This document shows positions 9,013 to 18,826 of a stretch of DNA of 64,000 nt, piece after piece (within the stretch, counting starts at the first letter, position 1; every line of letters begins with the position of its first letter). The position numbers and the translations under genes were made by a program. The notes beneath the pieces were generated by a model. That model saw only the letters and a program-made list of their open reading frames with translations, was not told where the DNA came from and did not search any database. The stretch covers positions 1-64,000 of the forward strand of contig CAIRSR010000175.1 in NCBI GenBank assembly GCA_903881315.1. The letters run 5' to 3'. This DNA comes from an uncultured Thiotrichales bacterium. Its GTDB lineage: Bacteria > Pseudomonadota > Gammaproteobacteria > CAIRSR01.

Positions 9013-10272
9013 TCAAGAGCGCTTCATCGAATCAAAAAAGGCGGAATTCGTCTTGGTGGCTTTGACGCGCTCCAAGAGGAAATCCATCGCGGCAATCTCG
9101 TCCATCGGGTGCAAGAGTTTACGCAGGATCCACATCTTTTGCAGTTCATCCGCCTCGGTGAGCAGTTCCTCGCGCCTGGTGCCAGAACGGTTGATGTTCA
9201 TTGAGGGGAATGTCCGCTTCTCTGAGATCTTCCGGTCCAGATGGATTTCCATGTTGCCGGTTCCTTTGAATTCCTCGTAGATCACATCATCCATGCGCGA
9301 GCCCGTATCGATAAGCGCTGTCGCGATGATGGTGAGGCTTCCACCCTCTTCGATATTACGGGCGGCACCGAAGAACCGCTTGGGGCGATGCAGCGCATTG
9401 GCATCCACACCACCGGTCAGAACCTTGCCGGACGAAGGAACCACGGTGTTATAGGCACGCGCCAAGCGCGTAATGGAATCAAGCAGTATCACGACATTGC
9501 GCTTGTGCTCGACCAGGCGCTTGGCCTTCTCGATGACCATTTCAGCGACCTGCACATGCCGGGTTGCAGGCTCGTCAAAGGTGCTGGAGATGACCTCTCC
9601 GCGTACCGATCGCTGCATCTCGGTCACTTCTTCCGGGCGCTCATCGATCAGCAGCACGATGAGATAGCTGTCTGGTGAGTTGTGCGCGACGCTCTGCGCA
9701 ATACTTTGCAGCATCATGGTTTTGCCCGCTTTGGGCGGTGACACCACAAGCCCGCGTTGACCTTTTCCAATCGGGGCGATGAGGTCGATGATGCGCGGCG
9801 TAATGTCCTCGGAACTGCCGTTCCCCCGCTCTAAGGTCAGGCGTTCATTGGCGAATAGAGGGGTAAGGTTCTCAAACAAAACCTTATTCTTTGAGTTCTC
9901 CGGGGTCTCGAAATTGATGTCCCCCACCTTGAGCAAGGCAAAATACCGCTCACCCTCTTTGGGGGGGCGAATCTTACCAGAGACCGTATCGCCGGTACGC
10001 AGGTTGAAGCGGCGGATCTGGCTCGGTGAAACGTAGATGTCGTCAGGGCCGGCAAGATAGGAGCTATCTGCGGAGCGCAGAAAACCGAAACCATCCTGTA
10101 AGATCTCAAGGACTCCATCACCGTAGATGTCCTCACCCCTTTGGGCATGAACCTTCAGGATGGCGAAAATCACATCCTGTTTACGGGAGCGTGCCATTCC
10201 CTCTATGCCCATGCTTTGGGCAACATCAATCACTTCGGAAGCGCTTTTTTTCTTGAGTTCAGTGAGATTCAT
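9013..10272 (-). CDS. rho: Transcription termination factor Rho
   Basis: From the ATG at 10272 the protein is 419 residues, the same length as E. coli Rho, starting [19 protein letters not shown]. The N-terminal cold-shock-type RNA-binding domain contains '[23 protein letters not shown]' in parts. The ATPase domain has P-loop '[16 protein letters not shown]', '[16 protein letters not shown]' and '[13 protein letters not shown]', and the Q- and R-loop regions '[10 protein letters not shown]' and 'RRFFGAARN'-like sequence. An upstream extension to 10353 is open but lacks family similarity. Rho is an RNA-dependent hexameric helicase that ends transcription. The trxA gene lies upstream on the same strand, as in many gammaproteobacteria. 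Confidence 0.97.
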   Translation of the reverse strand: MNLTELKKKSASEVIDVAQSMGIEGMARSRKQDVIFAILKVHAQRGEDIYGDGVLEILQDGFGFLRSADSSYLAGPDDIYVSPSQIRRFNLRTGDTVSGKIRPPKEGERYFALLKVGDINFETPENSKNKVLFENLTPLFANERLTLERGNGSSEDITPRIIDLIAPIGKGQRGLVVSPPKAGKTMMLQSIAQSVAHNSPDSYLIVLLIDERPEEVTEMQRSVRGEVISSTFDEPATRHVQVAEMVIEKAKRLVEHKRNVVILLDSITRLARAYNTVVPSSGKVLTGGVDANALHRPKRFFGAARNIEEGGSLTIIATALIDTGSRMDDVIYEEFKGTGNMEIHLDRKISEKRTFPSMNINRSGTRREELLTEADELQKMWILRKLLHPMDEIAAMDFLLERVKATKTNSAFFDSMKRS

Positions 10273-10736
10273 GGTAGTAAATTTAGATGGGACAGCGCGA
10301 ACCGTACAAAAAACACGGGCACGGTAGAGCTTTGGCGGGATGCAGGGAAGCACGCAGAACAGAGTGGCTAGGAAGCCGAACAGACACCCGATGGGTACGG
10401 AGGCGTCTTTGAGGAAGTGTGCGGAGGGAAGATATCACCTCCGCTGGGTGCCGTCCAGTCCCCCCTGCCACTTGGGGGACAACCACTAGCCCCCGTGCCA
10501 GAGAACTGAGGCCAGCCTCTCGGATCCTCTTGGCCCGAGCCTTCTCTGCCATCATGAAAGCGAACCCGTTGCATTCCCAGCAACGTAAGGTGGTTCTGCC
10601 GTGTGAATTTTATGTGGACATAATATCAAAAACAGATATCCTTGAACCACTTATTTTGACTGCTCTGGGGAATATAAGCCACCGATCGCCGACATTCACC
10701 AAAACCGACGATCGGATGGGTGGAAAACAGCAACCA
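10273..10736 (-). other. rho leader / trxA-rho intergenic region without genes
   Basis: 464 bases separate trxA from rho on the minus strand. No open frame here resembles a protein. A long leader upstream of rho would fit the autoregulation known for rho in enterobacteria, where Rho attenuates its own transcription in the leader, but no specific structure is identified here. Confidence 0.4.
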
Positions 10737-11063
10737 TCACAGGTTACTATCAATGAAAACACCGATTTGTGATCGGGAGAGTGCGCCCACCTTGGTGGCT
10801 TCCACCTGACCGTTCTTAAACAGCATCAGGGTTGGGATGCCACGGATCCCGTAGCGAGGCGGGGTCTTAGGGTTCTGATCGATATTGAGCTTGGCGACCT
10901 TGACGCGCCCAGCGTACTCTGCGGCAACATCATCCAACACGGGAGCAATCACCTTACATGGGCCACACCACTCTGCCCAATAGTCAACCAAGACCGGTAT
11001 CGATGACTTCAGCACATCACTCTCAAAGCTGTCATCGGTGATGGTTACGATATTCTCACTCAT
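10737..11063 (-). CDS. trxA: Thioredoxin 1
   Basis: A 108-residue classical thioredoxin: '[20 protein letters not shown]' has the CGPC active site, '[20 protein letters not shown]' the cis-proline loop and 'TLMLFKNGQ' the following strand. It is reduced by thioredoxin reductase and supplies electrons to ribonucleotide reductase, PAPS reductase and many other enzymes. The N-terminus [20 protein letters not shown] matches the family and fixes the start at 11063. The rho-trxA order with rhlB divergent is the E. coli arrangement. Confidence 0.97.
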   Translation of the reverse strand: MSENIVTITDDSFESDVLKSSIPVLVDYWAEWCGPCKVIAPVLDDVAAEYAGRVKVAKLNIDQNPKTPPRYGIRGIPTLMLFKNGQVEATKVGALSRSQIGVFIDSNL

Positions 11064-11231
11064 GGGAAACCTTTATTTCTCTTGGGGAACGAAAAACGAT
11101 AAGCAGGTGATCGCGATGGGTGCAGGAAGACCAACCCGTCCGGCGCGACCGGGGACGTGGTGTGGATTTCATCCTAATCGACCGGATGTTGCAAGCCCGA
11201 CCGACCTTTTTCTCTGACAAAAAAATCGAAC

Positions 11232-12515
11232 ATGACAGATAACCACCTGACCAATTTACCATTCTCTGGTTTTGACCTGCCCGAAACATTAAGCCGTGGT
11301 CTTGCTGATCTTGGCTTCACCCACTGTACGCCAATCCAGGCGCAGACACTGCCTGTTGCGCTCACCGGGCGAGACGTTGCGGGTCAGGCACAAACTGGCA
11401 CTGGCAAAACCATTGCCTTCTTGCTGGCTACTTATGCCCACCTCCTGCGTCACCCTGTGATCCAAGCGGCAGGGAACCCGCAGCCCCGTGCCGTCATTAT
11501 GGCACCAACGCGGGAGCTGGCAATCCAGATTCACAAGGACGCAGAGGAACTCGGCAAGTATACTGGGCTGCGCCTTGGCCTAGCATACGGCGGTACTGGC
11601 TACGAAAGCCAACGGGCAACCATAACCGAGGGGGTGGACATCCTCATCGGCACACCCGGTCGCATCATTGACTACCACAAGCAGCAGGTATTCGGTCTCA
11701 AGGGAGTGCAGGCGATGGTTTTGGACGAGGCCGATCGGATGTTCGACCTAGGCTTTATTGCCGACGTGCGTTTCATGCTACGCCGGATGCCGCCTCCGGC
11801 ACGACGCCTCAACATGCTTTTTTCGGCAACGCTTCCCTGGCGGGTCTATGAACTGGCCTACGAGCACATGAACGACGTGCATCTGGTGCAGATCTCTCCC
11901 GACCGAAAAACCGTCGAACAAGTGAGTCAATGTGTCTATTATACGGCCAATGAGGAAAAACTCCCGCTGCTGGTGGGCTTGTTGCGCACCATTGATCCAC
12001 GCCGCAGCATTGTTTTTGTTAATACCAAGGCAGAGGCCGAAAAACTACGCATGCACCTAGTCGCAAATCATCTCCGATCTGCCGTTCTGTCTGGCGACGT
12101 TCCCCAGATCAAGCGCATGAAATTGCTTGATTCCTTTCAGCGCGGGGATTTGCCGGTGCTCGTTGCTACTGACGTTGCCGCGCGCGGTCTACACATCCCC
12201 GACGTGAGTCACATTTTTAATTATGACCTCCCCCAAGACCCAGAGGATTATGTCCACCGTATCGGTCGCACGGCTCGTGCCGGGGCTGCTGGCGATGCAA
12301 TCAGTTTTGCGTGTGAGCGGTACTCGTTTTTTCTCCCCGAGATCGAGTCCTTTCTCAATTATAAGATCCCAATCGGCGAGCTTACTCCAGAACTCCTGGT
12401 GAGTACGGTGCCGCCTTCGGCTGAGGCGTTACGCGAATATCGGAGCCAACATAGTAAAGTCCATGGTCGTCCCAATGCGCCGCATTCAGCGCCTCGGCGA
12501 CGCCCGCGACCATAA
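11232..12515 (+). CDS. rhlB: DEAD-box ATP-dependent RNA helicase RhlB
   Basis: 427 residues with all DEAD-box motifs in order: the Q motif 'CTPIQAQTLP', motif I 'AQTGTGKT', Ia 'PTRELAIQ', II 'LDEADRMFDLGF', III 'SATLPWRV', then 'VFVNTKAEAEKL', 'VATDVAARGLHIPDV' and VI 'HRIGRTARAGAAG'. The short basic proline/arginine-rich tail is typical of RhlB. In E. coli RhlB unwinds RNA for the RNase E degradosome. The gene is divergent from trxA with a 168-base spacer, which agrees with RhlB rather than RhlE. Confidence 0.94.
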   Translation: MTDNHLTNLPFSGFDLPETLSRGLADLGFTHCTPIQAQTLPVALTGRDVAGQAQTGTGKTIAFLLATYAHLLRHPVIQAAGNPQPRAVIMAPTRELAIQIHKDAEELGKYTGLRLGLAYGGTGYESQRATITEGVDILIGTPGRIIDYHKQQVFGLKGVQAMVLDEADRMFDLGFIADVRFMLRRMPPPARRLNMLFSATLPWRVYELAYEHMNDVHLVQISPDRKTVEQVSQCVYYTANEEKLPLLVGLLRTIDPRRSIVFVNTKAEAEKLRMHLVANHLRSAVLSGDVPQIKRMKLLDSFQRGDLPVLVATDVAARGLHIPDVSHIFNYDLPQDPEDYVHRIGRTARAGAAGDAISFACERYSFFLPEIESFLNYKIPIGELTPELLVSTVPPSAEALREYRSQHSKVHGRPNAPHSAPRRRPRP

Positions 12516-12679
12516 TTGGCTCTCGTCAAGAGGATTGCTTACTCAAGAAAAGGCAATCGGTGGTGTTTCTCCGTTTGCCGACCCCCTCGGTCTGTCACGG
12601 TTGTGGCGTTCTGCGGAGTGATGACTAGGAACGCTTTCTCAGCGGCAACTCTTTTGTTTCAGCGATGAGTTGCCGCATA

Positions 12680-12967
12680 CTATCCCTGATAGTACCAGAT
12701 CAGCCCACACATGCCGTACAACGAAAGCGATGCAAAAAGGTTAGCATCGCGCATACGATCGAGCGCTGTTGGATTCTTGTTATACCAATAGATCCAGTAA
12801 CAACCATCCACCGAGAACCACGTATAAAAAAGCATCAACGGGAACTTTCTCCATTGCCTTTCTAGTACAACCCGCATACTCCAAGCGGTGGTTAGATAGG
12901 TGGTGATTGCCATCATCAAACTGATTGGAATGTCCCAATCCGGTGCTTGGTAGGAGTCCGAGATCAA
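12680..12967 (-). CDS. Small membrane protein downstream of frdA
   Basis: 95 residues with three likely hydrophobic segments (near 14-34, 42-60 and 75-93) and many Trp and Tyr residues, including 'CYWIYWYNKNPTALDRMRD'. I do not recognise it. It sits where frdB would be expected in an frdCAB operon, 48 bases after frdA, but is far too short and has no Fe-S cysteine motifs, so it is not FrdB. The start is a TTG at 12967; an ATG at 12916 is possible. It may be a membrane protein co-transcribed with frdCA. Confidence 0.5.
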   Translation of the reverse strand: MISDSYQAPDWDIPISLMMAITTYLTTAWSMRVVLERQWRKFPLMLFYTWFSVDGCYWIYWYNKNPTALDRMRDANLFASLSLYGMCGLIWYYQG

Positions 12968-13015
12968 ATAATGAGCAGGATGATCCCTTCCCCGCTATCT
13001 TCTGTGCATTAGCGA

Positions 13016-14980
13016 TTACGCGAGGCGCTGGTTGAGCCTGCGGTAGCGTTCGGGCAGCAAATGCAGGTAGGGCAAGATAGCCGCCTGGCGCTGAATGGGA
13101 TCAGTGACCCGCGTACGCAGAGTCTCGATCTCGGTTTGACGATGATTGGCATCTGGATGCTCGATAAGATTGCGCGCCCCATAACCGCGAAAACCCGGCG
13201 GTAGCTCCATCGCGTTGACATCCAGCGGTTCTTGGTGCAGCGTCGGCAACTCTGCTGACGGGCTCGTCCATACCGCGAGGGTGCGGCTTAACCAATCGCG
13301 GTCGTTGCGCGCCGGAAAGTCTGCGCGATAATGGGCTCCACGACTCTCGGTGCGTACTAACGCACCGTAGGCAATGGTCATCGCAAGTTTGATCATGCGC
13401 GGCAATCGGTACGCTGCCACCAATTCGGGATTGGCCGCATGTCCGCGTGTGCGCACCGATACCTGTTGCGCCCGCCGCAGAAGCTCTTGCAACTCTCCCA
13501 CCGCTTGTTCCAATTCGGGGCCGTTGCGGAACATCCCGACCGCGTCCATCAGTACCGTTTCCATCTGCCGACGAATCGCCACCGGATCTTCGCTACCTGC
13601 CCCATTGAGTAGGCCCTCTAGCCTGGACTGTTCCCGTCGCAGGGATTCGCGCACCAAGCTCGTCGGACAGGGTGTTTCTACCGCCGATGAAAAACAAAAA
13701 TCCGCGACATATTCAGAGACTAGCATTCCCGCCACAACCGTTTCTGCCACCGAGTTCCCGCCGAGACGATTAAAGCCATGGAGATCCCAGCAGGCGGCCT
13801 CGCCACAAGAGAACAATCCAGTGAGTGTCGGGCTCATCCCTCTGTGGTCAGTGCGGATTCCGCCCATCGAATAGTGCTGGGTTGGGCGCACGGGAATCCA
13901 CTCACGGGACGGATCGATACCCAGGAAGTAGTGGCAGATCTCTTGTACCTCCCGCAGATTACGATTGATATGCGCAGCACCTAGGGCGGTAATATCAAGC
14001 CACAAATGTGCGCCGTAGGGGGATGTCACTCCCTTACCACTGCGGATATGTTCTGCCATACGGCGGGCAACCACGTCCCGTGAGGCAAGTTCTTTTTTCT
14101 CGGGCTCATAGTCGGGCATGAAGCGGTGCCCAGTAACGTCGCGTAACAGACCGCCGTCGCCACGACACCCCTCGGTGACCAAGATCGCTGAAGGTACCAG
14201 CGCCGTTGGGTGAAACTGAACCGCTTCCATGTTGGCCAACTCGGCAATGCCGGTCTCGAGCGCTAGGGAGGCCCCCATCCCGTCGTTGATCAGTGCGTTC
14301 GTGGATACGCCATACAGCCGACCATAGCCGCCTGTCGCAATCACCGTGGCATGTGCCACATAGGCGGTCAGTTCGCCCGTTGCTAAGTCACGCACGATGG
14401 CACCATAGCAGTGGTGGGCATCATGGATAAGTGCGATAGCCTCCTTGCGTTCGTGTACCGGAATGGCCTCCGCTGCAGTACGATCACTCAGCGTGTAGAG
14501 CATGGTGTGACCAGCACCATCCGATGTGTAACAGGTACGCCAAGTGCGCGTCCCCCCGAAATCACGCGCAGCAATCAGACCATGCGCTGCCTCCGGTTCG
14601 ATGAGAGGGTGACGCGCACCATCAATCAGGATCTCTCGGCTGCCCGCCCGCACGCGGCTCCAGGGTACGCCCCAGGCGGCCAATTCACGCACGGCCTTGG
14701 GTGCTAGGTGGACGAACATCCGCGCAACCACCTGGTCGCAACCCCAATCGCTACCGCGCACCGTATCCTCGAAGTGACAGTTCTCGTCATCGCTTAAACT
14801 CCGTGCACCATTGCCAAGACTCGCCTGCATCCCGCCCTGAGCGGCTACCGAGTGAGATCGCTTGACTGGTACCAAAGATAAGACAATGGGTGACAATCCC
14901 CGGCGCTTTATGCCGAGCGCAGTACGCAGGCCTGCCAACCCTCCGCCGATAACCAATGCGTCACAATGAATTACGTTCAT
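13016..14980 (-). CDS. frdA: Fumarate reductase / succinate dehydrogenase flavoprotein subunit, Wolinella type
   Basis: 654 residues, close to the 656 of Wolinella succinogenes FrdA. '[17 protein letters not shown]' starts the FAD fold; '[16 protein letters not shown]' contains His43, the covalent FAD site at the same number as in Wolinella. '[11 protein letters not shown]' and 'HYSMGGI' line the active site, '[12 protein letters not shown]' carries the catalytic Arg, and '[15 protein letters not shown]' is the second FAD contact. It interconverts fumarate and succinate on the cytoplasmic face of the membrane. frdC is immediately upstream (17 bases). The Fe-S subunit FrdB, which must connect FAD to the haems, is missing from the locus. 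Confidence 0.92.
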   Translation of the reverse strand: MNVIHCDALVIGGGLAGLRTALGIKRRGLSPIVLSLVPVKRSHSVAAQGGMQASLGNGARSLSDDENCHFEDTVRGSDWGCDQVVARMFVHLAPKAVRELAAWGVPWSRVRAGSREILIDGARHPLIEPEAAHGLIAARDFGGTRTWRTCYTSDGAGHTMLYTLSDRTAAEAIPVHERKEAIALIHDAHHCYGAIVRDLATGELTAYVAHATVIATGGYGRLYGVSTNALINDGMGASLALETGIAELANMEAVQFHPTALVPSAILVTEGCRGDGGLLRDVTGHRFMPDYEPEKKELASRDVVARRMAEHIRSGKGVTSPYGAHLWLDITALGAAHINRNLREVQEICHYFLGIDPSREWIPVRPTQHYSMGGIRTDHRGMSPTLTGLFSCGEAACWDLHGFNRLGGNSVAETVVAGMLVSEYVADFCFSSAVETPCPTSLVRESLRREQSRLEGLLNGAGSEDPVAIRRQMETVLMDAVGMFRNGPELEQAVGELQELLRRAQQVSVRTRGHAANPELVAAYRLPRMIKLAMTIAYGALVRTESRGAHYRADFPARNDRDWLSRTLAVWTSPSAELPTLHQEPLDVNAMELPPGFRGYGARNLIEHPDANHRQTEIETLRTRVTDPIQRQAAILPYLHLLPERYRRLNQRLA

Positions 14981-14997
14981 AGTTCACAACCAGATGG

Positions 14998-15717
14998 TTA
15001 ATACAAACCAGCATGGGCGGCATGTTCGATACCGATACGGATATAAGTAGTCAATGCCAGAAAACCAAGAAGCAGAAACACAATACCCACTCCCAGCATC
15101 GCCCAACGCAATCGGATACGGAAATCTGCCAGGCCATGACTCCATTTCATGACAAAACGATAAAAACCAATGCAACCATGTGGCACAACAACCAGCAGCA
15201 GCAGCAGATCAAGCGGGAAAAATCTCTCAGTCCAGACGCGCACAGAAGACTCGATAGGGCCAAGCTGCTCGGGGTGCGTAAGAATAACATAGAGATGAAC
15301 CGACCCCAGAAAAAGCATCGCAAAACCCGTAATCACCTGGATTATCCAAAGGGTAGTGTCTCTGTGACGAAAGACACGCGCATGGCTCCAGAAAGCGCGC
15401 CACTGGCCTACGTTCGCCGGGAACCTGCCTAGGGTTAACCCAGCGTGAGCAATAAATAATGCAAACACCGTTGCCGCGAAACAAAACACTAAAGACGGGT
15501 AGGTCTCTCCAAAAAAATAGTAACCCTCAAAAAAACGCGACACTCGCCACATTGCTTCTTGGCCGAGTAGAATAGAAGAGGTAAGGAAAATATGCAGACA
15601 CAAGAACACCCAAAGGAATAAGCCAGTCATGCTTTGGAGTAAATCGATGCGCCCCTGCCATGGGTCACCCTTGCCCGAGCTGATGTTATACATTTGGCAT
15701 AACCTTTGTGCGACCAA
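14998..15717 (-). CDS. frdC: Dihaem cytochrome b membrane anchor of fumarate reductase
   Basis: 239 residues and five membrane helices. The four haem ligands of the Wolinella dihaem cytochrome b (His 44, 93, 143 and 182) are all present here with a uniform offset of two: H42 'LCLHIFLTSS', H91 'FIAHAGLTLG', H141 'GSVHLYVILTHPE' and H180 'VVPHGCIGFYRF'. This subunit passes electrons between menaquinone or ubiquinone and the Fe-S subunit. The first gene of the frdC-frdA unit; the start is the GTG/ATG region at 15717, and a start a few codons further in is possible. Confidence 0.9.
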   Translation of the reverse strand: MVAQRLCQMYNISSGKGDPWQGRIDLLQSMTGLFLWVFLCLHIFLTSSILLGQEAMWRVSRFFEGYYFFGETYPSLVFCFAATVFALFIAHAGLTLGRFPANVGQWRAFWSHARVFRHRDTTLWIIQVITGFAMLFLGSVHLYVILTHPEQLGPIESSVRVWTERFFPLDLLLLLVVVPHGCIGFYRFVMKWSHGLADFRIRLRWAMLGVGIVFLLLGFLALTTYIRIGIEHAAHAGLY

Positions 15718-16839
15718 TCAGGTACCAACGAAGCGAGGTCATGGGCTGCGACGCACACATAAGCAACGCGCTGCTCACCCAACAAACCGGAAAGATGTCG
15801 AAAGGGAATTGATGTACATATTTTGCCACTGACTGAACCTTACGTGACCTGGTCATAGAGTAAAATCGTTGCTCTGGCTAGATACCTAACATCTCAAGGT
15901 GGATATGGTCGTAGGTCACGCAAGTTTATGATCAGCGCCGCGATCCCGACCTGTTATCGGAGAAACAATGAGCGGCTCACCGCATCCCGGCCCTTGGCAG
16001 GGTTGCCACGCTGTAAGCTGTAATTAGGTGGTGAAAACTACGCCACATCGTTATCAACTGTGCGATGGGGTTATGCTACCCCATATCCACATCCACGGGC
16101 TAGAGGATCGGCATCAAAAGCGTTTTATTTGCGTGGTTGTGTCGCTGCAGGGCTAGCTTGTGGTACGGTAGGTGTGCGCTGGCTGCTGTTCCTCAAGAAC
16201 CTGGGGTGTGAGGAGTGCTTTGGGTGGCCACCAGGCGGTGGTCTGCCAACGGGTGTCTGCTGCGTCTAAACAATCCTCATTTCGAGCGAAAGGTACGTCA
16301 AAGGTAGGTGCTTAGCGTCGATGCGGGTGCTATCCTAGTACGCTTTTCGTATTTCGTGGTCGTGCGCCAATCCGCTGTAGTCGGGACGCCTCAAGAACCC
16401 GCTTCTTTTCTGGCTTCCAAACGGTTGCAAAGAGAGGGTTCAGCGCCTCACCAATTGGAAGGGTGGCGTGGGGATTTTTCCAAAGGAATGCGTACGTAAT
16501 TGTTTTTTTCGGTGGCACCGCGCCTTAGCGAAGGGGCGAGGCGCACACGAGAGGGACAGAAGGCCGTTTTTTGCGGCTATCCACAAGGAGAATTTTCGGA
16601 GTGCGCTATGTTGACCCGCCATCAACGGATACCGTACCAGGTAGTGGAAAGCGGGCACCTACGGAAGAGTATTTCTGTGAATACAGCGGTGATTCTTACG
16701 ATGCGCACTGACTTGAGCACGAACCGCCTGTAGTCGCGATGGTTGTTGACCACCGTGGCTGTCGAGCAGATACCCTGCCTAACGCAGCAAACGAGGGTTT
16801 GGGTGGTTCTGAGGTATTGGATTCGTTGGGGAAAATCCC
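15718..16839. other. 1.1 kb region without recognisable genes
   Basis: Between frdC and the DUF4124 gene only short open frames exist on both strands (up to about 77 codons). Their translations are rich in Arg, Gly, Pro and Cys and look like chance readings. I saw no tRNA and no 6S, RNase P or tmRNA signature. An 8-base inverted repeat, CGTGACCT at 15843 and AGGTCACG at 15913, frames about 78 bases but has no clear meaning. The divergent promoters of frdC and the downstream gene must lie here. Confidence 0.5.
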
Positions 16840-17850
16840 ATGAGAAATAGATTCAATCGCTTTTGTTTATTCATCACGCTGCTCGTGGGGCTATGTGCTT
16901 CGTCCTTTGCGGTGGAAGAGAATTTTTACAAATGGACGGATGAGAAGGGTATTATCCATTACGGCGATCATGTGCCGCCTGAATATTCTCAGCAAGAACA
17001 ATCAGAGCTTAATAAATTTGGACTAACCGTTGGGGTTACCAATGCGCCTAAAACGAAAGAGCAACTGATCGAGGATGAGCGCAAGGCGCGTGTCCAGGCA
17101 GCAGAGCGTCGCAAAATCGCTGAGATGCGATTACGGGATCAGGCGTTGCTAAATTCTTATACCACTGTCAAAGATCTAGAGAATACTCGCGATGCAAAGA
17201 TTGCCGCTGTGGATAGTATTATAACCGCGACCAACAGTAATATTGCCATTTCCCTAAAAACCCTCAGAGACCTGATGGCGCGCGCCGCAGAAATAGATGG
17301 CAGCGGCAAGCCGGTTCCTGAAGTATTGCGTAAAAATATTTCCAGTACGCAAGACCTTATCGGTAAATACAAGGCCTACATTGAGACAAAGCGCAAAGAG
17401 CAACATGATATCCGTACTCAGCTTGATGATGATATCAAAAGATTCCGTGAGCTGCGCGGGTTACCAGAAACAGAAATCTCCGATCAGGAGATACTGTCGC
17501 AGAAAAACGGCGATCTAGCCAAGGATGCTGCTAAAAAGGAGGGTAGAATGGTAATGGCGGAATGTAATGACCCTCCTGGCTGCGCACAAGCTTGGTCTTT
17601 GGCGCAATATTACATAGAGGCTAAGTCCAGTGCTCGCCTACAGATTGTGACCGATACCCACCTGGCTACCGCTGAACCATCCATGCCGGACTCCATTGGT
17701 CTTTCTGTAGTCCGTGTACCAATACGCGGTGGGGAGCGTTTTGTCATGGAGATTCACTGCCACAATTCCCCTGAGGGGAAGGAATTTTGTCGCACACCCG
17801 AGGCACAATCCATCCTAGACGGGTTTAAAGACTATCTGTCAGGGCATTAG
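16840..17850 (+). CDS. Secreted DUF4124-domain protein
   Basis: 336 residues. A signal peptide (MRNRFNRF, then FITLLVGLCASSFAVEE) is followed at once by a DUF4124 module, 'FYKWTDEKGIIHYGDHVPPE', about residues 28-50. DUF4124 is a short periplasmic domain common in proteobacteria. The middle (about 75-230) is a charged helical stretch, probably a coiled coil. The last 90 residues have cysteines in 'MAECNDPPGCAQAW' and 'IHCHNSPEGKEFCRTPE' that could form disulfides. ATG at 16840 with GGGGAAAA upstream. The YdcF-type gene follows after 20 bases, likely in one transcript. Function unknown. Confidence 0.75.
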   Translation: MRNRFNRFCLFITLLVGLCASSFAVEENFYKWTDEKGIIHYGDHVPPEYSQQEQSELNKFGLTVGVTNAPKTKEQLIEDERKARVQAAERRKIAEMRLRDQALLNSYTTVKDLENTRDAKIAAVDSIITATNSNIAISLKTLRDLMARAAEIDGSGKPVPEVLRKNISSTQDLIGKYKAYIETKRKEQHDIRTQLDDDIKRFRELRGLPETEISDQEILSQKNGDLAKDAAKKEGRMVMAECNDPPGCAQAWSLAQYYIEAKSSARLQIVTDTHLATAEPSMPDSIGLSVVRVPIRGGERFVMEIHCHNSPEGKEFCRTPEAQSILDGFKDYLSGH

Positions 17851-17870
17851 CGCGATAGGAGAGTAGGCCT

Positions 17871-18668
17871 GTGGATTTTGTTTTGTCAAAGTTATTGTGG
17901 ATTGTGGTGGCACCGTCGAATCTCGTGGCATGGGTGCTCGTGGTCGGCGTTTGTTTGCAGGGGTTTGGCGGACCTTATTGGCAACGATTGGGTTGGGGGC
18001 TCACTCTATTTAGTGCGTCAATCCTCTTCGGGTTTCTTTGGTTCCCCGTAGATAATTGGGTAGAGAAATCACTGGAACAGCGCTTTCCAATCCCCAGCTT
18101 GCCAGCGCATGTGGATGGCGTTATCGTGCTTGGCGGTATGGTCGATCCATCAGTCATCAAGGTGTGGGGGCAGCCAAAGTTAAATGGCCAGGCGGACAGG
18201 CTAACAGAATTCGTGCATCTTGCCCGTCTCTACCCAGAGGCAAAGTTGATCTTCTCGGGTGGTTCAGGGAGCATACGATCTACCGATCTCACCGAAGCGG
18301 CAGTAGCACAAGAGATCCTTTCTCGCATTGGTCTCCCCCCAGAACGAGTACACTTTGAGGGAAGGTCGCGCAATACCTACGAGAATGTCCAATTCAGCTA
18401 TGCGATTGCGCAGCCCAAGCCGGGAGAAACCTGGGTTGTCGTCACGTCTGCGCTACATATGCCACGCGCGGTTGGTATCTTCCGCCAGATAGGTTGGCCA
18501 GTTTTGCCTTATCCGGTCGCTTTTATTAGCGCTCCTACCAGCCTCCTGGATCCACCGATGGACTTGGCTGACACGCTATTCCGATTGGATGGAGCAGTGC
18601 ATGAATGGATTGGTCTCATCGCATATCACCTGATGGGGCGCACCAGCGACTGGGTTCCGAAACCTTGA
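17871..18668 (+). CDS. YdcF/SanA-family (DUF218) inner membrane protein
   Basis: 265 residues starting with GTG at 17871. Two N-terminal hydrophobic segments (about 8-30 and 40-56) precede a DUF218 domain: 'VDGVIVLGGMVDPSV' near 82, 'LIFSGGSGSIRSTDLTEA', 'VHFEGRSRNTYENVQF' and 'WVVVTSALHMPRAVGIFR'. The arrangement of two helices followed by DUF218 resembles E. coli ElyC, which acts in envelope and peptidoglycan-precursor homeostasis. No catalytic activity is established for the family. It follows the DUF4124 gene by 20 bases and converges with kup. Confidence 0.85.
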   Translation: MDFVLSKLLWIVVAPSNLVAWVLVVGVCLQGFGGPYWQRLGWGLTLFSASILFGFLWFPVDNWVEKSLEQRFPIPSLPAHVDGVIVLGGMVDPSVIKVWGQPKLNGQADRLTEFVHLARLYPEAKLIFSGGSGSIRSTDLTEAAVAQEILSRIGLPPERVHFEGRSRNTYENVQFSYAIAQPKPGETWVVVTSALHMPRAVGIFRQIGWPVLPYPVAFISAPTSLLDPPMDLADTLFRLDGAVHEWIGLIAYHLMGRTSDWVPKP

Positions 18669-18826
18669 GTCTTTACAGCGGCTGGGGAAGAACCTTACGA
18701 TTAACAGCGCACAGCCGCCCGCTGAGAAACCTCCTGATCTCATGACGTTCCCATAAAAATTCCTATCGGCCTGTGCGCTGACAGTTAGTGTTGGTGCGGT
18801 ATCACTGCCGCGCCTCTGGCTAGAGG

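Noticed and set aside
16060-16733. Three short + strand frames of 63-77 codons in the 16 kb gap
   Set aside because: No ribosome sites, unusual Cys/Gly/Arg composition and no domain similarity.
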